A stretch of DNA of 64,000 bases from Arion vulgaris (taxonomy: Eukaryota; Mollusca; Gastropoda; Stylommatophora; Arionidae). The DNA lies in contig CM036768.1 in NCBI GenBank assembly GCA_020796225.1, forward strand, positions 42,947,896 through 43,011,895. The letters run 5' to 3'. This document shows, piece by piece, positions 33,836-46,251 of this stretch. The translations under genes and the position numbers were made by a program. Position 1 is the stretch's first letter. The number at the start of each line of letters is the position of its first letter. The notes below the pieces were generated by a model, which saw only the letters and a program-made list of their open reading frames with translations, was not told the origin of the DNA and did no database searches.

Positions 33836-34230
33836 CGTCTTCAAGAACTTTAAACTCCATTCCTCCGCTTTCTTTCTTAAACCAGCAGGACGTTTATTGT
33901 AATCAAAATATTTTTGTTTCTGATGCATGCTGTTGCTTTTGAGTCAACGTTTTAGGATATACAGATTTTTGTAGCATGTCTATATTGTTTCATCTTCTAC
34001 GTCTAGACTGTTCTACAAAATTATCATTGACACGTTAAAGATGTTAAATGTTCTTCTTTCAAGTTTCAGTAATGATCCACGATTCTCATCCATATCTTGC
34101 CAGAGTAAATATAATGTCTTTAAATGGTTTACTTTTGTTCATCTGTCGCTGGCACATCACATATTCTTCATGGTATTTAACACATACAGTTCCTCTAGGT
34201 ATTCTTCTCTCTCTCTCTCTCTCTCTCTCT
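33836..34230 (-). other. Spacer with possible LINE-tail scrap and CT run
   Basis: On the minus strand near 34,060-34,120 'LARYG.ESWIITET' resembles the 'LLYGCESW' region of LINE tails, but support is thin. A (CT)n run lies at 34,205-34,232. Nothing else was seen. Confidence 0.3.
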
Positions 34231-34289
34231 CTGGATCACAGCCCAAACCGATGTACAAGATCTCCCAAAAAATCTTATTCATGTGGAAA

Positions 34290-34560
34290 TATGATTCATG
34301 CACCCTTTAGCATTGGCGTGTTTACGTCACAACTTCAGCACCATTTAGAGCTCTGGTGCTTAACTTTCGGCGATGTGTCCGGTTTCAGCCAGCGTTTAGT
34401 CGGTTCTCTGTCCGTTCTGTAGCATCTATTTTTTACGGTGTGGGTACCCTAGCCCACCCCAACTCCTTAGTCGCCTGTTTCGACATGTTTGGTAGGTAAC
34501 AGTGGTTCTATTCTTTACACCCCAATTTAGTCCCTGGTAACCACTCGGGTGAGGTCTTCT
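34290..34560 (-). mobile_element. SINE-like element sharing sequence with the I-like LINE 5' UTR (copy c)
   Basis: The first part on the plus strand (34,435-34,560) matches the SINE-like blocks at 2,040 and 20,500. The rest (34,300-34,430), read on the minus strand, matches the end of the LINE 5' UTR at 1,035-1,110: 'aaacgctggctgaaa', 'gtaagca' and 'ggtgctgaag' occur in the same order. It ends in 'aagaagacctcaccc' on its 3' side. Confidence 0.5.
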
Positions 34561-34619
34561 TCTGATTTGTTTCATTCTGTCTCTACTTTTGTTTATTTTT
34601 TTGGGAGTCAAGATGTCAT

Positions 34620-35890
34620 GACAATCATATTCACAAAGTAGAAGTGAGGTAACCTCAACAAACAAATGAATGACATTGATAATTTATCTTAATATAGAAG
34701 TGAGATAATCTCAGCAAAAAAATGAATGACATTAATAATTTATCTTAATGTAGAAGTGAGATAATCTCAGCAAACAAATGAATGACATTAATAATTTATC
34801 TTAATGTAGAAGTGAGATAATCTCAGCAAACAAATGAATGACATTGATAATTTATCTTAATGTAGAAGTGAGATAATCTCAGCAAACAAATGAATGACAT
34901 TGATAATTTATCTTAATGTAGAAGTGAGATAATCTCAGCAAACAAATGAATGACATTAATAATTTATCTTAATGTAGAAGTGAGATAATCTCAACAAACA
35001 AATGAATGACATTAATAATTTATCTTAATGTAGAAGTGAGATAATCTCAACAAACAAATGAATGACATTGATAATTTATCTTAATGTAGAAGTGAGATAA
35101 TCTCAGCAAACAAATGAATGACATTAATAATTTATCTTAATGTAGAAGTGAGATAATCTCAACAAACAAATGAATGACATTAATAATTTATCTTAATGTA
35201 GAAGTGAGATAATCTCAGCAAACAAATGAATGACATTAATAATTTATCTTAATGTAGAAGTGAGATAATCTCAGCAAACAAATGAATGACATTAATAATT
35301 TATCTTAATGTAGAAGTGAGATAACCTCAGCAAACAAATGAATGACATTGACAATTTATCTTAATGTAGAAGTGAGATAATCTCAACAAACAAATGAATG
35401 ACATTGATAATTTATCTTAATGTAGAAGTGAGATAATCTCAACAAACAAATGAATGACATTGATAATTTATCTTAATGTAGAAGTGAGGTAATCTCAACA
35501 AACAAATGAATGACATTGACAATTTATCTTAATATAGAAGTGAGGTAATCTCAACAAACAAATGAATGACATTGACAATTTATCTTAATATAGAAGTGAG
35601 GTAATCTCAACAAACAAATGAATGACATTGATAATTTATCTTAATGTAGAAGTGAGGTAATCTCAACAAACAAATGAATGACATTGATAATTTATCTTAA
35701 TGTAGAAGTGAGGTAACCTCAGCAAACAAATGAATGACATTGACATTTTATCTTAATATAGAAGTGAGGTAATCTCAACAAACAAATGAATGACATTGAC
35801 AATTTATCTTAATATAGAAGTGAGATAACCTCAGCAAACAAATGACCAACATTGATAATTTATCTTAATATGGAAGTGAGATAAACTCAA
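34620..35890. repeat. 56-bp minisatellite (about 23 units)
   Basis: Units read 'tagaagtgagataatctcag', 'caaacaaatgaatgacatt' and 'aataatttatcttaatg'. It lies in the intron downstream of the second M13 exon. Confidence 0.95.
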
Positions 35891-36122
35891 CAAAACATAT
35901 GCAGAACTGTAGTAGAAACAGTTATAAATAAAAATGTATTGACTATAACAAATTTTGACGAGAAGAAGAAAAAAACTGACATAAAAGTTGAGAGGAAAGA
36001 ATAAGAAACAGTTGAAGAAGACAAAGAGAAGAAACATGAGAAGAAGATGTATACAAAAGAAATATGTAGTTTGTCTTTAAATGTTATTTATTCGAACAAA
36101 TTTCTAAAATATTATTTTCAAC

Positions 36123-36196
36123 CTGAATTCAACTGGACTATGTATAGAAGTCGTATAATACTTTGCAACCAAGTCATTGACTACACCACACCAACT
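36123..36196 (-). CDS. M13 family metallopeptidase, exon encoding the SWC...HSPVEFR segment
   Basis: The exon lies between the acceptor 'gatatttcag' and a weaker donor TTCAG|GTTGAA (minus strand). It reads 'SWCGVVNDLVAKYYTTSI' then 'HSPVEFR', with the Arg codon split (phase 2). M13 peptidases (neprilysin, endothelin-converting enzyme) have 'FAQVWC' followed some 20 residues later by 'HSP..FR'. This is the exon right after the 'LFFINYGQ' exon at 46,252-46,350, and both junctions are phase 0. The Cys expected in the family is present. The final exon, normally carrying a Cys-rich end and a terminal Trp, was not found to the left. These are type II membrane zinc ectopeptidases; the zinc motifs lie upstream and are not in view. 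Confidence 0.85.
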
Positions 36197-36229
36197 CTGA
36201 AATATCAAGAAATGTGGTTACAGTAGTGT

Positions 36230-36612
36230 AAAGCTGAGTGTTTGTTTCGTGTAGTTATCAAAAGTATATCTAATTTCGTGTAGTCTCTACAAATCTATTT
36301 TGTTTTCCTCTGGTTTTCAAAAATCGATATAATTTGTGTACAATCTCTACAGATCTAATGAAATCGTGTGTATCTTCACACTTAGTCTCTACAAACATAT
36401 GTTATCTGAATGTGCAGTCTGTATAAATCTGAATGTCTTGATTGTTATAATCTCTACAAACAGATGATATCTGAATCTGTAGTCTGTATAAATCTGATTG
36501 CCTTGATTGCTAAAGTCTCTACAAACAGATGATATCTGAATGTGTAGTCTGTATAAATCTGAATGTCTTGATTGTTATAATCTCTACAAACAGATGGTAT
36601 CTGAATGTGCCT
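36230..36612. repeat. ~65-bp tandem repeat, part 1
   Basis: Units contain 'tctctacaaacagatgatat', 'ctgaatgtgtagtctgtata' and 'aatctgattgccttgatt'. It continues at 36,965-37,112 and 42,374-42,385/42,690-42,740; LINE insertions separate the parts. Confidence 0.85.
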
Positions 36613-36960
36613 TCTTCTTTTTCTCTTCCACCATTTTCTTCTTTTTAGAAGTGATGGGGGAGGGGACGTAGTGATCTTGTGTGTGCTTGTTTTAAAGCAC
36701 TTTGTAAGCTGATATTCATTTTTGTTAGGCTGTTCTTGATGGCGTCGCTCCATCTCTTGAGCGGTCTTCTACTTGTTTTGTATTCATTATACTTTTTCTG
36801 TGTGGCTCTCTGTGGTAGGTTATACCAGTGCATTCTTGTCAGGTGTCCAAACCATTTAATATGTTTGCTTTTTTCATGAATTGCATGACTGGTTTTACAT
36901 CCAGTCTTCTTCTGATTTCTTCATTTCTAATCTTGTCGCTAATTGTCACACCTGCAGGTC
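36613..36960 (-). mobile_element. LINE 3' tail with GAA-rich end
   Basis: The minus frame reads 'MHWYNLPQRATQKKYNEYKT' and 'RPLKRWSDAIKNSL', the region after RT in RTE-like elements. It ends in 'agagaaaaagaagaagg' directly against the 65-bp repeat unit. A homologous 3' end lies at 47,029-47,170. Confidence 0.65.
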
Positions 36961-36964
36961 TTCA

Positions 36965-37112
36965 AGACACCTCATCTCTGTCTGAATGTATAGTCTGTAT
37001 AAATTTGATTATCTTGATTGCTATAGTCTCTACAAACAGATGGTATCTAAATGTATAGTCTGTATAAATATGATTATCTTGATTGCCATAGTCTCTACAA
37101 ACAGATGTTATC
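36965..37112. repeat. ~65-bp tandem repeat, part 2
   Basis: Two units of the same type as 36,230-36,612 lie at the 3' end of the large LINE. Confidence 0.85.
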
Positions 37113-40100
37113 TTTTCTCTCCTCGCAATTCCGGCATAGACTGATGAACCAACTTGTTTCATGAATTTTATCGTGTTTTTAAGGGACTCCTTTCCTCCGT
37201 ACAGTTTCTCGCGATGCTCTGTGTTATGGGGCCAAGTTTCTTTTCTTATACCTGCTATCAGTTGACATTCTTGCAGTTCGTGTTCTGCCGTCATGTCCGC
37301 CTTTTTGCAGGGGCACAGGCTAACTGTGCCAATTTTAAATTTGTTGAACATGTGGACGCAGAGCTAGTTGTGGCCGGCAGGAGGCGGAGTATGAAACTTG
37401 TTCACTCGAGACAGAACATAGTACCTGTCGCTGTTGTTGTACTGAGGGTGGTCTTTGTCCATTTGTCTCTATAGTGCCAGCCTAAGGTTGTTCTGGCTTC
37501 CTCATAACTGACCTCGAGACCAGTCTGAGGTAGTCGCCCGCCTTCTTTAGCTAGTTTTTCGGCGTGTTCATTTCCGCTTATGTTGCAGTGTGATGTGATC
37601 CACTGAATGACGGTGCGTTTGAGTACGTACACTAGTGTATCGAGGGTCGCTTTCAGCCCCATTTAGCTCTGTTTTTTCTGCGCTTTTGAGTGCCGGATGA
37701 CCGATAGAGCATAGGTAAATATCACGACTTTGTTGCGAGAGTGCCTCTTCTCCCCAGGATCATTTCGGCCGATGTTCTTTTGCCTCTTCACGCTAGATTT
37801 TTGAGTATTTGCCTGTGGCAATCGCTTTTGTGACCATTCCTTTCTTTGAGAGTTTAAGCACTATTCCTTCTCCGCCATCGCTGATTGCGTTCCTGCCGAT
37901 TCGTCAGCATACACGTGTGTCCACTTATTTTCAGGGTATTCGGTCGCTATGTATTTTTCTGCGGCCGCTCTTCTTTCGAAGTTTTCTTGCTGCCTTTTTT
38001 CAGTATGCCTGCGATTGATTCCCTTAGTTCCCGCATTTTGGTTTTCCAAGGCGGCCTTATCGGTTGCCGGGATTGATTTGGCTTGCAGTTTGCTAGGACC
38101 GGATGGTCTGCGGTCAGTGCTTCATTGTTTTTTTGCGAAGCTAGTTCTCTGTATCCTGCCCCTTCCGAATCCGTTCATTATTTTGTACATAGCGTAGAAA
38201 TCGAGTCGTTTAAGTTTTTCAGCTAATACTAAGACTATTTTGTCCCTTCGATCTGCCATTTGTTGGATGCTTGTTATTGCTTTCATCGCCTTGATGGGCG
38301 TGGACTTCATGGCTTCTGTGATAATGCGTATTGAATGATTTTGACTGTTGCTCACTTTGGCGAATTGTTGTTGACGCACTACTCCACGCTACAATGCCGT
38401 ACTCCAGGACCGGTCGCACTCTTCCACAGTAGAGTGTTTTGAGGACTCTGGTGTTTGCTTCCTCGTGGAGCCTTCGAGTTTGCGCATCATCGTGAGACTA
38501 TGACTCGCTTTTGCCGTAGCATTTTCAATTTGGGACACCAAGTCAGTTTTCGGTCGAGTTACGTTGGGATCTTGCTTTCTGGAAGATCTTGCCCGTTGAC
38601 TTTAAGCTTAATTTTGTGATTCTGGTTGTTCTGCGATAACACAGTGCTTGTTGTTTTAGAAGGGTTTATGTTCATATTCCACTTTTTTTACCACACTTCC
38701 AAGTTATTTAGCGTAACATGCAGTCGTTTTGTTGCTATGGGCAATGGCTCTTAGTAGCCCATATTGCCAGGTTGTCGGCATGCATGGCAGAGTGGACTTG
38801 CTTTGGTAGGCATGTTGCTATGTCATTGACAAAGATTAGAAAGAGAGTTGGTGAGAGCACTCCTGCTTGGGGGACTCCTTGCTCTAATGTGGCCTTCATG
38901 CTTGTGTACTCCTGAACTTGAACCGTTACTGTTCTGTTCTCTAGATATCTATCAAGTCATATGTACATTCTTCCCTTTATACCGAGGGTGAGGAGTTTCA
39001 GTTTTAGCCCTTCTTTCCAGACTGTGTCAAACGCCTTCTCCATATCTACCAAAACTGCCAGTGTTTGTTTCTTTTCTTGGAAACCATCCTCGAGTTCCTG
39101 GGCAATGTAGGTTACTTGATAATCTGTTGATCGGTGCCTCCGAAAGCCTCCCGGTTGTGCCATGAGAAGCCTATTGCTTTCCAAGTGCCAATATAGCCGT
39201 TTGTTCACCATGCGTTCCATGAGTTCACCCGTGCAGCTTAGGAGGCTTATTGGTTTGTAACTCGCCGGGTGGAGTTTGTTTTTGCCTGGTTTTAGGATGG
39301 GTACCATGATCGCTTCCTTCTATTCTAGTGGTACTAAGCATGTCCTCCACGATATAATTAGAACGGCCAGTAAGCTGTCTTTGCTCTAGTACCCAAGTTT
39401 TTAATCATCTCATTTGTGATCCCATCCTTTCTGGACTACTTTCTGAAATTCAGCTCCCTTAATGCCTCTTCCAACTCAATACTGATGAATGTATCCGTTA
39501 GGTGACTATCAGCTTTTCTTGGCTCACCTATGAGGGCCATAGATTTTCTCTTTGTGTCATCGACTTTTTCTTTTGCTATGCTTACTCTGCTGACTTCGAC
39601 ATATTTTTTAATTGGAATGTTTTCGACTTCCCTTCCCGAGGACATCATTTTATCTTGTTCAAGGTCTATTGGGGGTCGGCTGGTTTTTTCGTCACTCAGC
39701 GCTTTTGCTAGTTTCCACAATTTATAGCCGTCCCTATCAAGGTTCAGGGATTCGGTCTGATCAACCCAGCTCTGTCGTGCTGATCGTTTGACCTCCCGCT
39801 TGTACTTAGCTGCTGCCGCCTTGTAAGCAGTATTGGTCGTTACTGACTGTGCATGTTCTGCCATATTGCTTGCCAATTCAAGGTCATTTTCAAGCTTCTG
39901 AACCTCTGCTGTCCAGTATGGCTTGTAATCCTTCCGTGCGCCTCTAGGAGTGATTTCCGGTGCCGCTTTCAGGATTGCTTCTCAGAGTTCCCTTGCCACG
40001 AATCGCATGTGTTTCTTTTCATGCATGTTGATGTATTCAACATTGGCATCTGTCAGTGTCCCGTACTATTTCCAATTTATTTTTTTGTAGTTCCACCGTG

Positions 40101-42370
40101 GCAACCACATTTTGGGATCAGGTACAGATTTTAGGTCTACTTGCAGTCTGACGGGCCTGTGGTCACTATCTCCTTTCGTGAGTTCTTTTGTGATCGTAGG
40201 TACTGTATTGGCGGATCGTCTGGGGCATTGATGAGGAACAGGCTGTTCTCTATCTCCTAGTCTTCCACTTCTACGTCTCTACTGTTCGTTTCGAGGTAGC
40301 CCCATCTTTCTGAGTGGCTGTTGAAATTACTGACCACCATGTATGCTGTATCCTTAAATACTAATTGCATCGAATGACAGCGAGATGTCACTTGGGCAGT
40401 ATAAGTTATACAGAAGAGTATGTATTTCGTCATATGTAATTAGGACGTTTACGATCTCTGCTGCGCCGGCACTTCCTGGGGTTACATCCACTTGCTTTGC
40501 TGGAATGCCGTTTCGAACTAGGGTGAGGACTCCATCCTTGTGCCCTTCTCGGTCTAATCTGAAGGTTTGGTAACATCTGATCCCGAATCTATGTTGGGCA
40601 TTTAGATGTGTCTCTTGTATGAACGCAACATCAATTTCCTCTTCTGCAAGTCTTATTGCGAGTGCCTGCTTTTTGTGAAGAATACCTTCGGCATTCCATT
40701 GCACAATGTTTAATCCTCTCTGGCCAGTACTTTACAGTATTGAACCCGTAGCTTTTCCCGTGGACCTCGCTCGCTGCTTTGTCGAGTTGGAGGGCGGGGA
40801 CCGTCGGTAGCATAAAACGGTCTCCTTCGAGGCCACGGGCCCGGCACTCGTCCTGCCCGACGGATTTCCACAGGCGTAGCACCATATCGAGATTCTATGC
40901 TAACAATATTCATGATAAAATTTGGTCCATGCAGCCTTAGCATGGTAGCTACGTCACCGCTTTCAGTGTCAATTGAACTCAGTTGCTTATCCTTCGGTTT
41001 GTATGTCCGATTTAAACCAACGTTTACGGGTCTCGCTCTCGTTAGCCTTGGCTCTGCAGGCCAAACCTCAAGGCGAGCAGCTTATTTTCATTCAGAGAGC
41101 GGACCCTTAGACGACCTACCTCCTGGCTGATTGGCGTCTTATGTCCAGCTATATTGCTCGGTTTACTAACGTCCAGTTTTGTTTACGGTTTATTCCGCTA
41201 GACTTTGATTGTCCCCAACCAAAACTACAATGCAGCAGTAATTCCCTACGAAGAGAACAAGAGTCCTGGGACGTTTTATGGACGCTCGGATCGGCACTAG
41301 GCAATTTGCATTTGCTCTGTCGTTTCCTTTGATCCGGAAAACCCTGGACTGGTGCACCGCACATCGTAATGTATGGGTCGTTTCATTCAACGCTATCAGA
41401 CAACTTTAGATTTTGCACTCGTCGGTCATCACTCGCCCTGATATTTCCGGGGATGTTAATTGCGTGGACAAACGTACCGTGCTTTGCTGTCTCAGGGCGG
41501 GGGGCAGTTTCGTAAGTCGCTAGAACGTAACTATGGGTATTTCGCTCGGCCAACTTTACTAAGTATCTTAGTCCGTGCTTGGCCTATTGTACGAAGTTTT
41601 TCGCAAATCTGCCCTTGTGCCACCGTCATCTGATGTACCACAGTTACCGTGCATTGAGTGCCAAAGCAAGGCACGTTGCTCAACTTGCGCTCATGGCTCG
41701 AATTTCGCTTCGCTCAAGATGCACCTCTCATCCCTTCGCGTACAGCCTTTCCCATCTGTTCGGAAGCTGATACGACCAAGATATTCACACATCTGCCGTT
41801 TCATGTACCGTGCCTTGGGACTGCTCCGATACTCAGCTTGTCTCGTGCGCATGGCGCCGAGTTTCACTTCATGTCTTTGCTTTGGGATGCACCTCTCTTC
41901 CCCTGAATTCGGTCATTTACACTGGTAGAGTTTTTGTTCTCGGACGCTCGTACTCTGCTGTTTCATACTTCTTTTTTTCAACTTTGGCATATTTTAGCGG
42001 ATTTCGACCAGGAAATGTGTGCGTTGTTCAGGATTTCGCCCATACATTGCTTTTCCGAGTTTGCACTACCATCACTGTTTTGTTCGCGGACGCTCGCACA
42101 CTGCTATTTCGTACTTTTGAACTTGGGCTTATTTGAACGGACATCGGCCATGAGATGCGTGCTTTATTCAGGGATTTTCGACCCCTGCACTGCTTTTCCG
42201 TGCTTGCACTACTACTGCTACCTGTAGGTCTCCCTGATCCTGTCCTCCTTTGCCAGACCGGAACTTAAGTCTGTTTCCAGGGTCACCACGTGTAGGTAGA
42301 GGACAGAGTCTTGGTTAGCGCGCGCTTTCGCTAACCCTGGCACATATTGCCGCCATGAGCCTTTGACCCC
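37113..42370 (-). mobile_element. I-like LINE, near full length (5' UTR, endonuclease, RT, RNase H, zinc knuckle)
   Basis: Minus-strand order is as follows. The 5' UTR (42,370 to about 41,000) contains two ~148-bp subrepeats (41,936-42,225). The AP endonuclease has 'QWNAEGIL', 'FIQETHL', 'DFNSHSERWGY' (40,303-40,345) and 'SDHRPV' (40,149-40,172). The RT has 'LKPGKNKLHPASYKPISLLS', 'PGGFRRHRSTDYQ' and 'VDMEKAFDTVW'. The palm motif reads HADN at 38,771-38,782 instead of YADD, so the second catalytic Asp is lost. RNase H has 'HVYADESAG' and 'ITSHCNISGNEHAEKLAKEG'. The C-terminal 'LCPCKKADMTAEHELQEC' resembles a zinc knuckle. RNase H after RT places it in the I superfamily. It is inserted in the 65-bp repeat, with 'atgttatc' and 'atggtatc' as a probable target duplication. 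Many frameshifts show it is dead. Confidence 0.88.
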
Positions 42371-42385
42371 AACATGGTATCTGAA

Positions 42386-42685
42386 TATCTTCTTCTTCAG
42401 CGATCTCTGGTCATGCACTTAGTTTACTGTGAACCACAAACTGGGCAGTCAGCTTCATGTCTGTCAGGTTTCCCCCATGCTTAGTTTTCAGTTGACTGGG
42501 TGTGGCCACATGTTGCTTCTCAGCTCACAGGAGAGGAAGTCTTGCAGGACATGCCCAGTGTCTGTTCCGCCTGCTGGCACTGGCAAAGAGCTGTTTGACT
42601 TATTCCTGGGGTCTTTATAGGTGTTTGTTCAGTCTGCAGTGCCGGACGTAGTCGAAATATAATGACCTGGTCTGTTCTACTTATG
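42386..42685 (-). mobile_element. Jockey/I-like LINE tail with GAA-rich 3' end
   Basis: Minus reading gives fragments matching the end of RNase H-bearing LINEs: 'CRLNKHLYR', a Cys/His cluster, 'LTAQFVVHSKLS' and a stop. It is followed by 'gctgaagaagaagat' and the 65-bp repeat unit 'attcagatac'. It sits right beside the 5' end of the large LINE. Confidence 0.6.
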
Positions 42686-42769
42686 TCTTTGTTTCTATCT
42701 GAATATGTAGTCTGTATAAATATGATCCTCTTAATTGATGTAGTTCCTACACATGTCAGTCCCGTCCTT

Positions 42770-43325
42770 TACTTTGTTGCAGGAGAGATAATAAGAGAGA
42801 CCAGTGGGGCGTCATGCGTCATCCACACGTAGATTGACAATGAAGGTAGAACGTTACAGAGTCGTAATGGGGTTGGAATCTCATGACTACTCTCGTGTTT
42901 TTATACTCAGTGACTCCAAGAGTATGATTCGAAAAGTTGAACATGAATGGTGAGACGAAACTGGGTGGCGGTATTGGTATGGACAGGGATCAAAGAAATC
43001 ACCTTCATTACTGTCACGTGGGAGTCAGGGTATTGAACAAGCTGATAAAAAGTGGCAAGCGTGGCTACGATATTAGAGCGAGGTGAAAGGGACCGAAATG
43101 ACATTCTTAAATCACTAAGATAGTTTTTCTGAACAGATGAGTTTCAGGCTGTGAATCCTCCACCCCCATCCTGATCATACTGAGAGAGATGGGTACCAAT
43201 ACTGGTGCAACCGAAACGAACGACATACCAAAACTATACAAAGAGATTGAGTAATCAACATCGAACGCCGCTAGACACTGCTGTATTTGTTGAGACGTAG
43301 ATCGGAGCACCTATGGACGTGTCCT
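42770..43325 (+). mobile_element. LINE RNase H-domain remnant
   Basis: Pieces in different frames read 'SDSKSMIRKVEHEW' (near 42,910) and, at the end, 'TLLYLLRRRSEHLW' (near 43,270-43,315). They match the C-terminal RNase H region and its end in animal LINEs. No intact frame remains. Confidence 0.5.
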
Positions 43326-43369
43326 GAGTGATATGATGGTAGTCCTTATATGACTGTAACTGATAGCCC

Positions 43370-44234
43370 TACATGATGTACTCACTTGAACATAGTTATT
43401 AACTCTACTTGATGTACTCACTTGAACATAATTATTAACTCTACTTGATGTACTCACTTGAACATAATTATTAACTCTACTTGATGTACTCACTTGAACA
43501 TAGTTATTAACTCTACTTGATGTACAAACTTGAACATAGTTATTAACTCTACTTGATGTACAAACTTGAACATAGTTATTAACTCTACTTGATGTACTCA
43601 CTTGAACATAGTTATTAACTCTACTTGATGTACTCACTTGAACATAGTTATTAACTCTACTTGATGTACTCACTTGAACATAGTTATTAACTCTACTTGA
43701 TGTACTCACTTGAACATAGTTATTAACTCTACCTGATGTACTCACTTGAACATAATTATTACCTCTACTTGATGTACTCACTTGAACATAGTTATTAACT
43801 CTACTTGATGTACTCACTTGAACATAGTTATTAACTCTACCTGATGTACTCACTTGAACATAATTATTAACTCTACCTGATGTACTCACTTGAACATAGT
43901 TATTAATTCTACTTGATGTACTCACTTGAACATAGTTATTAACTCTACTTGATGTACTCACTTGAACATAGTTATTAACTCTACATGATGTACTCACTTG
44001 AACATAGTTATTAACTCTACATGATGTACTCACTTGAACATAATTATTAACTCTACATGATGTACTCACTTGAACATAGTTATTAACTCTACTTGATGTA
44101 CTCACTTGAACATAGTTATTAACTCTACTTGATGTACTCACTTGAACATAGTTATTAACTCTACTTGATGTACTCATTTGAACATAGTTATTAACTCTAC
44201 TTGATGTACTCATTTGAAAATATTTTTTAACTCT
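43370..44234 (-). repeat. 36-bp minisatellite, part 1; units carry the M13 5' splice site
   Basis: About 24 units. Read on the minus strand each contains 'aactatgttcaagtgagtac' then 'atcaagtagagttaat'. The exon at 46,252-46,350 ends AACTATGGTCAA|GTGAGTACATC, so each unit copies its last 12 bases (one mismatch) plus the donor. The 36-bp period yields a 300-codon open frame (VQVSTSSRVNNY repeats) that is not a gene. Confidence 0.93.
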
Positions 44235-44878
44235 ACTTGATGTACTTCTTCTTCTTGTGTCGTCACACTGCTACCGGGATGTTACCCAGTGTCGTCACAC
44301 TGCTACCGTGTTGTTACCCAGTGTCGTCACACTGCTACCGGGTTGTTGCCCAGTGTCGTCACACTGCTACCCGCTTGTTGCCCAGTGTCGTCACACTGCT
44401 ACCGGGTTGCTGCCCAGTGTCGTAGTTTTCTGTTTTTGTGGTGCGCTGTTATGATGGCTTGGGTGATTGTTATCTTTGCTCTTTGACAGGAATCTGCTAT
44501 GCCGTCAAACCATCTTTATCATGGTCTTCCTCTCGTCTTTTTTCCTGATGTTTTGTTGTAGAAGACTCTGTATACTGTGGATTTTGGGATGCATTCTTAT
44601 TATGGCCAAACCACTTCATTCCTTGTTTCTCAATGTAATTTAAGCAACATTATTGTGCCAATTTTCTTCTGCTGATGTTGGTGACCCGGTCTTTTTTGAT
44701 GTTGTTGATAACTTTTGCAGCACGCATTTCACATGTAATTATTTTTTGTGACTGCGCTTTGCTTATGGTCCATGTTTGGCTCTGGTAAAACAAAGTAGGT
44801 ATGATAATGCTGTTGATCATCTGTTGCTTAGCTGTAAGTGAGATTTTTTGCTACCGTAACAAACACAAATGATGTACT
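44235..44878 (-). mobile_element. RTE-like LINE tail inside the 36-bp array
   Basis: The minus frame reads 'LFYQSQTWTISKAQSQKIIT', then broken 'MKWFGHNKN', 'HQEKRREEDHDKDG'. Its 3' end 'cacaagaagaagaag' abuts an array unit directly at 44,235. The array resumes at 44,880, so it inserted into it. Its 3' region contains its own five-unit repeat (separate entry). Confidence 0.75.
44258..44418. repeat. 32-bp tandem repeat in the LINE 3' region (5 units)
   Basis: Units read 'gtgtcgtcacactgctaccg' plus 'ggttgttgccca'. Confidence 0.9.
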
Positions 44879-44879
44879 G

Positions 44880-46251
44880 TCTTTAATAAACTCTACTTGA
44901 TGTACTAATCTGAACGATAACTCTACTTTATGTACTCGTCTAAACAATAACTCTACTTGATGTAATTATCTGAACAATAACTATACATGATATACCTGTC
45001 TAAACAATAACTCTACTTGATGTACTTATCTGATCAAAGTTAATAACTCTACTTGATGTACTCATCTGAACAATACATCTACTTGATGTACTCATCTTAA
45101 CAATAATTCTACATAATTTACTTATCTGAACAAAAACTCAACTTGATGTACTTATATGTACAATACATCTACTTGATGTACTCATCTGAACAAAGTTAAT
45201 AATTCTACATGACGTACTTATCTTAACAAAGTTAATAACTCTACTTGATGTACTTATCTGAAAAAAGTTAATAACTCTACTTGATGTACTCATCTGAACA
45301 ATACATCTACTTGCTGTACTCATCTTAACAATAATTCTACATGATGTACTTATCTGAACAATAACTCTGCTTGATGTCTCTGTCTAAACAATAACTCTAC
45401 TTGATGTACCAATCTGAAGAATAACTATAATTGATGTACCCATCTGAACAACAACACTGCTTGATGTACACATCTGAACAATAACTCTATGTGATATAAT
45501 TATTTGAACAATGTTAATAACGGTACTTGATGCACTAATCTAAACAATACATGGACTTGATGTACTCATCTAATCAATAACTCTGTTTGATGTACTCATC
45601 TAATCAATAACTCTGTTTATGTACTCTATCTAATCAATAACTCTGTTTGATGTACTCATCTAATCAATAACTCTGTTTGATGTACTCATCTAATCAATAA
45701 CTCTGTTTGATGTACTCATCTAATCAATAACTCTACTTGATGTACTCATCTAATCAATAATTCTACTTGATGTACTCATCTGAACAACAACTCTACTTTA
45801 AGTAATTATCTGAACAAAGTTAATAACTCTACTTGATGTACTTATCTGAAGAATAACTCTACTTGATGTACATATCTGAACAATAACTCTACTTGATGTA
45901 ATCATCTGAACAATAACTCTACTTGATGTACCTATCTGAACATTAACTCTACTTGATGTAATCATCTTAGCAATAACTCTATTTGATGTACTTATCTGAA
46001 CAAAGTTAATAGCTCTACAAGCTGTACTTATCTGAAGAATAACTCTACTTGATGTACTTATCTGAACGACAACTCTACTTGATGTACTTATCTGAAAAAT
46101 AAATCTACTTGATGTACTTATCTGAACAAAAACTAACTCTACTTGATGTACTCATCTGAACGACAACTCTACTTGATGTACTTATCTGAACAAAGTTAAT
46201 AATACTACTTCATCTACCTATCTGAACAATAAATCTACTTGATGTACTCAC
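44880..46251 (-). repeat. 30-36-bp minisatellite, part 2, adjacent to the M13 exon
   Basis: Diverged units contain 'aataactctacttgatgtac' and 'tcatctgaaca'. They are of the same origin as 43,370-44,234 but older-looking, with many units lacking the 'actcac' donor complement. The rightmost unit merges into the exon's real donor at 46,251. Confidence 0.88.

Noticed and set aside
43370..44213. 300-codon minus frame of VQVSTSSRVNNY repeats
   Set aside because: The 36-bp period keeps the frame open. It is intronic and copies an exon end plus donor.
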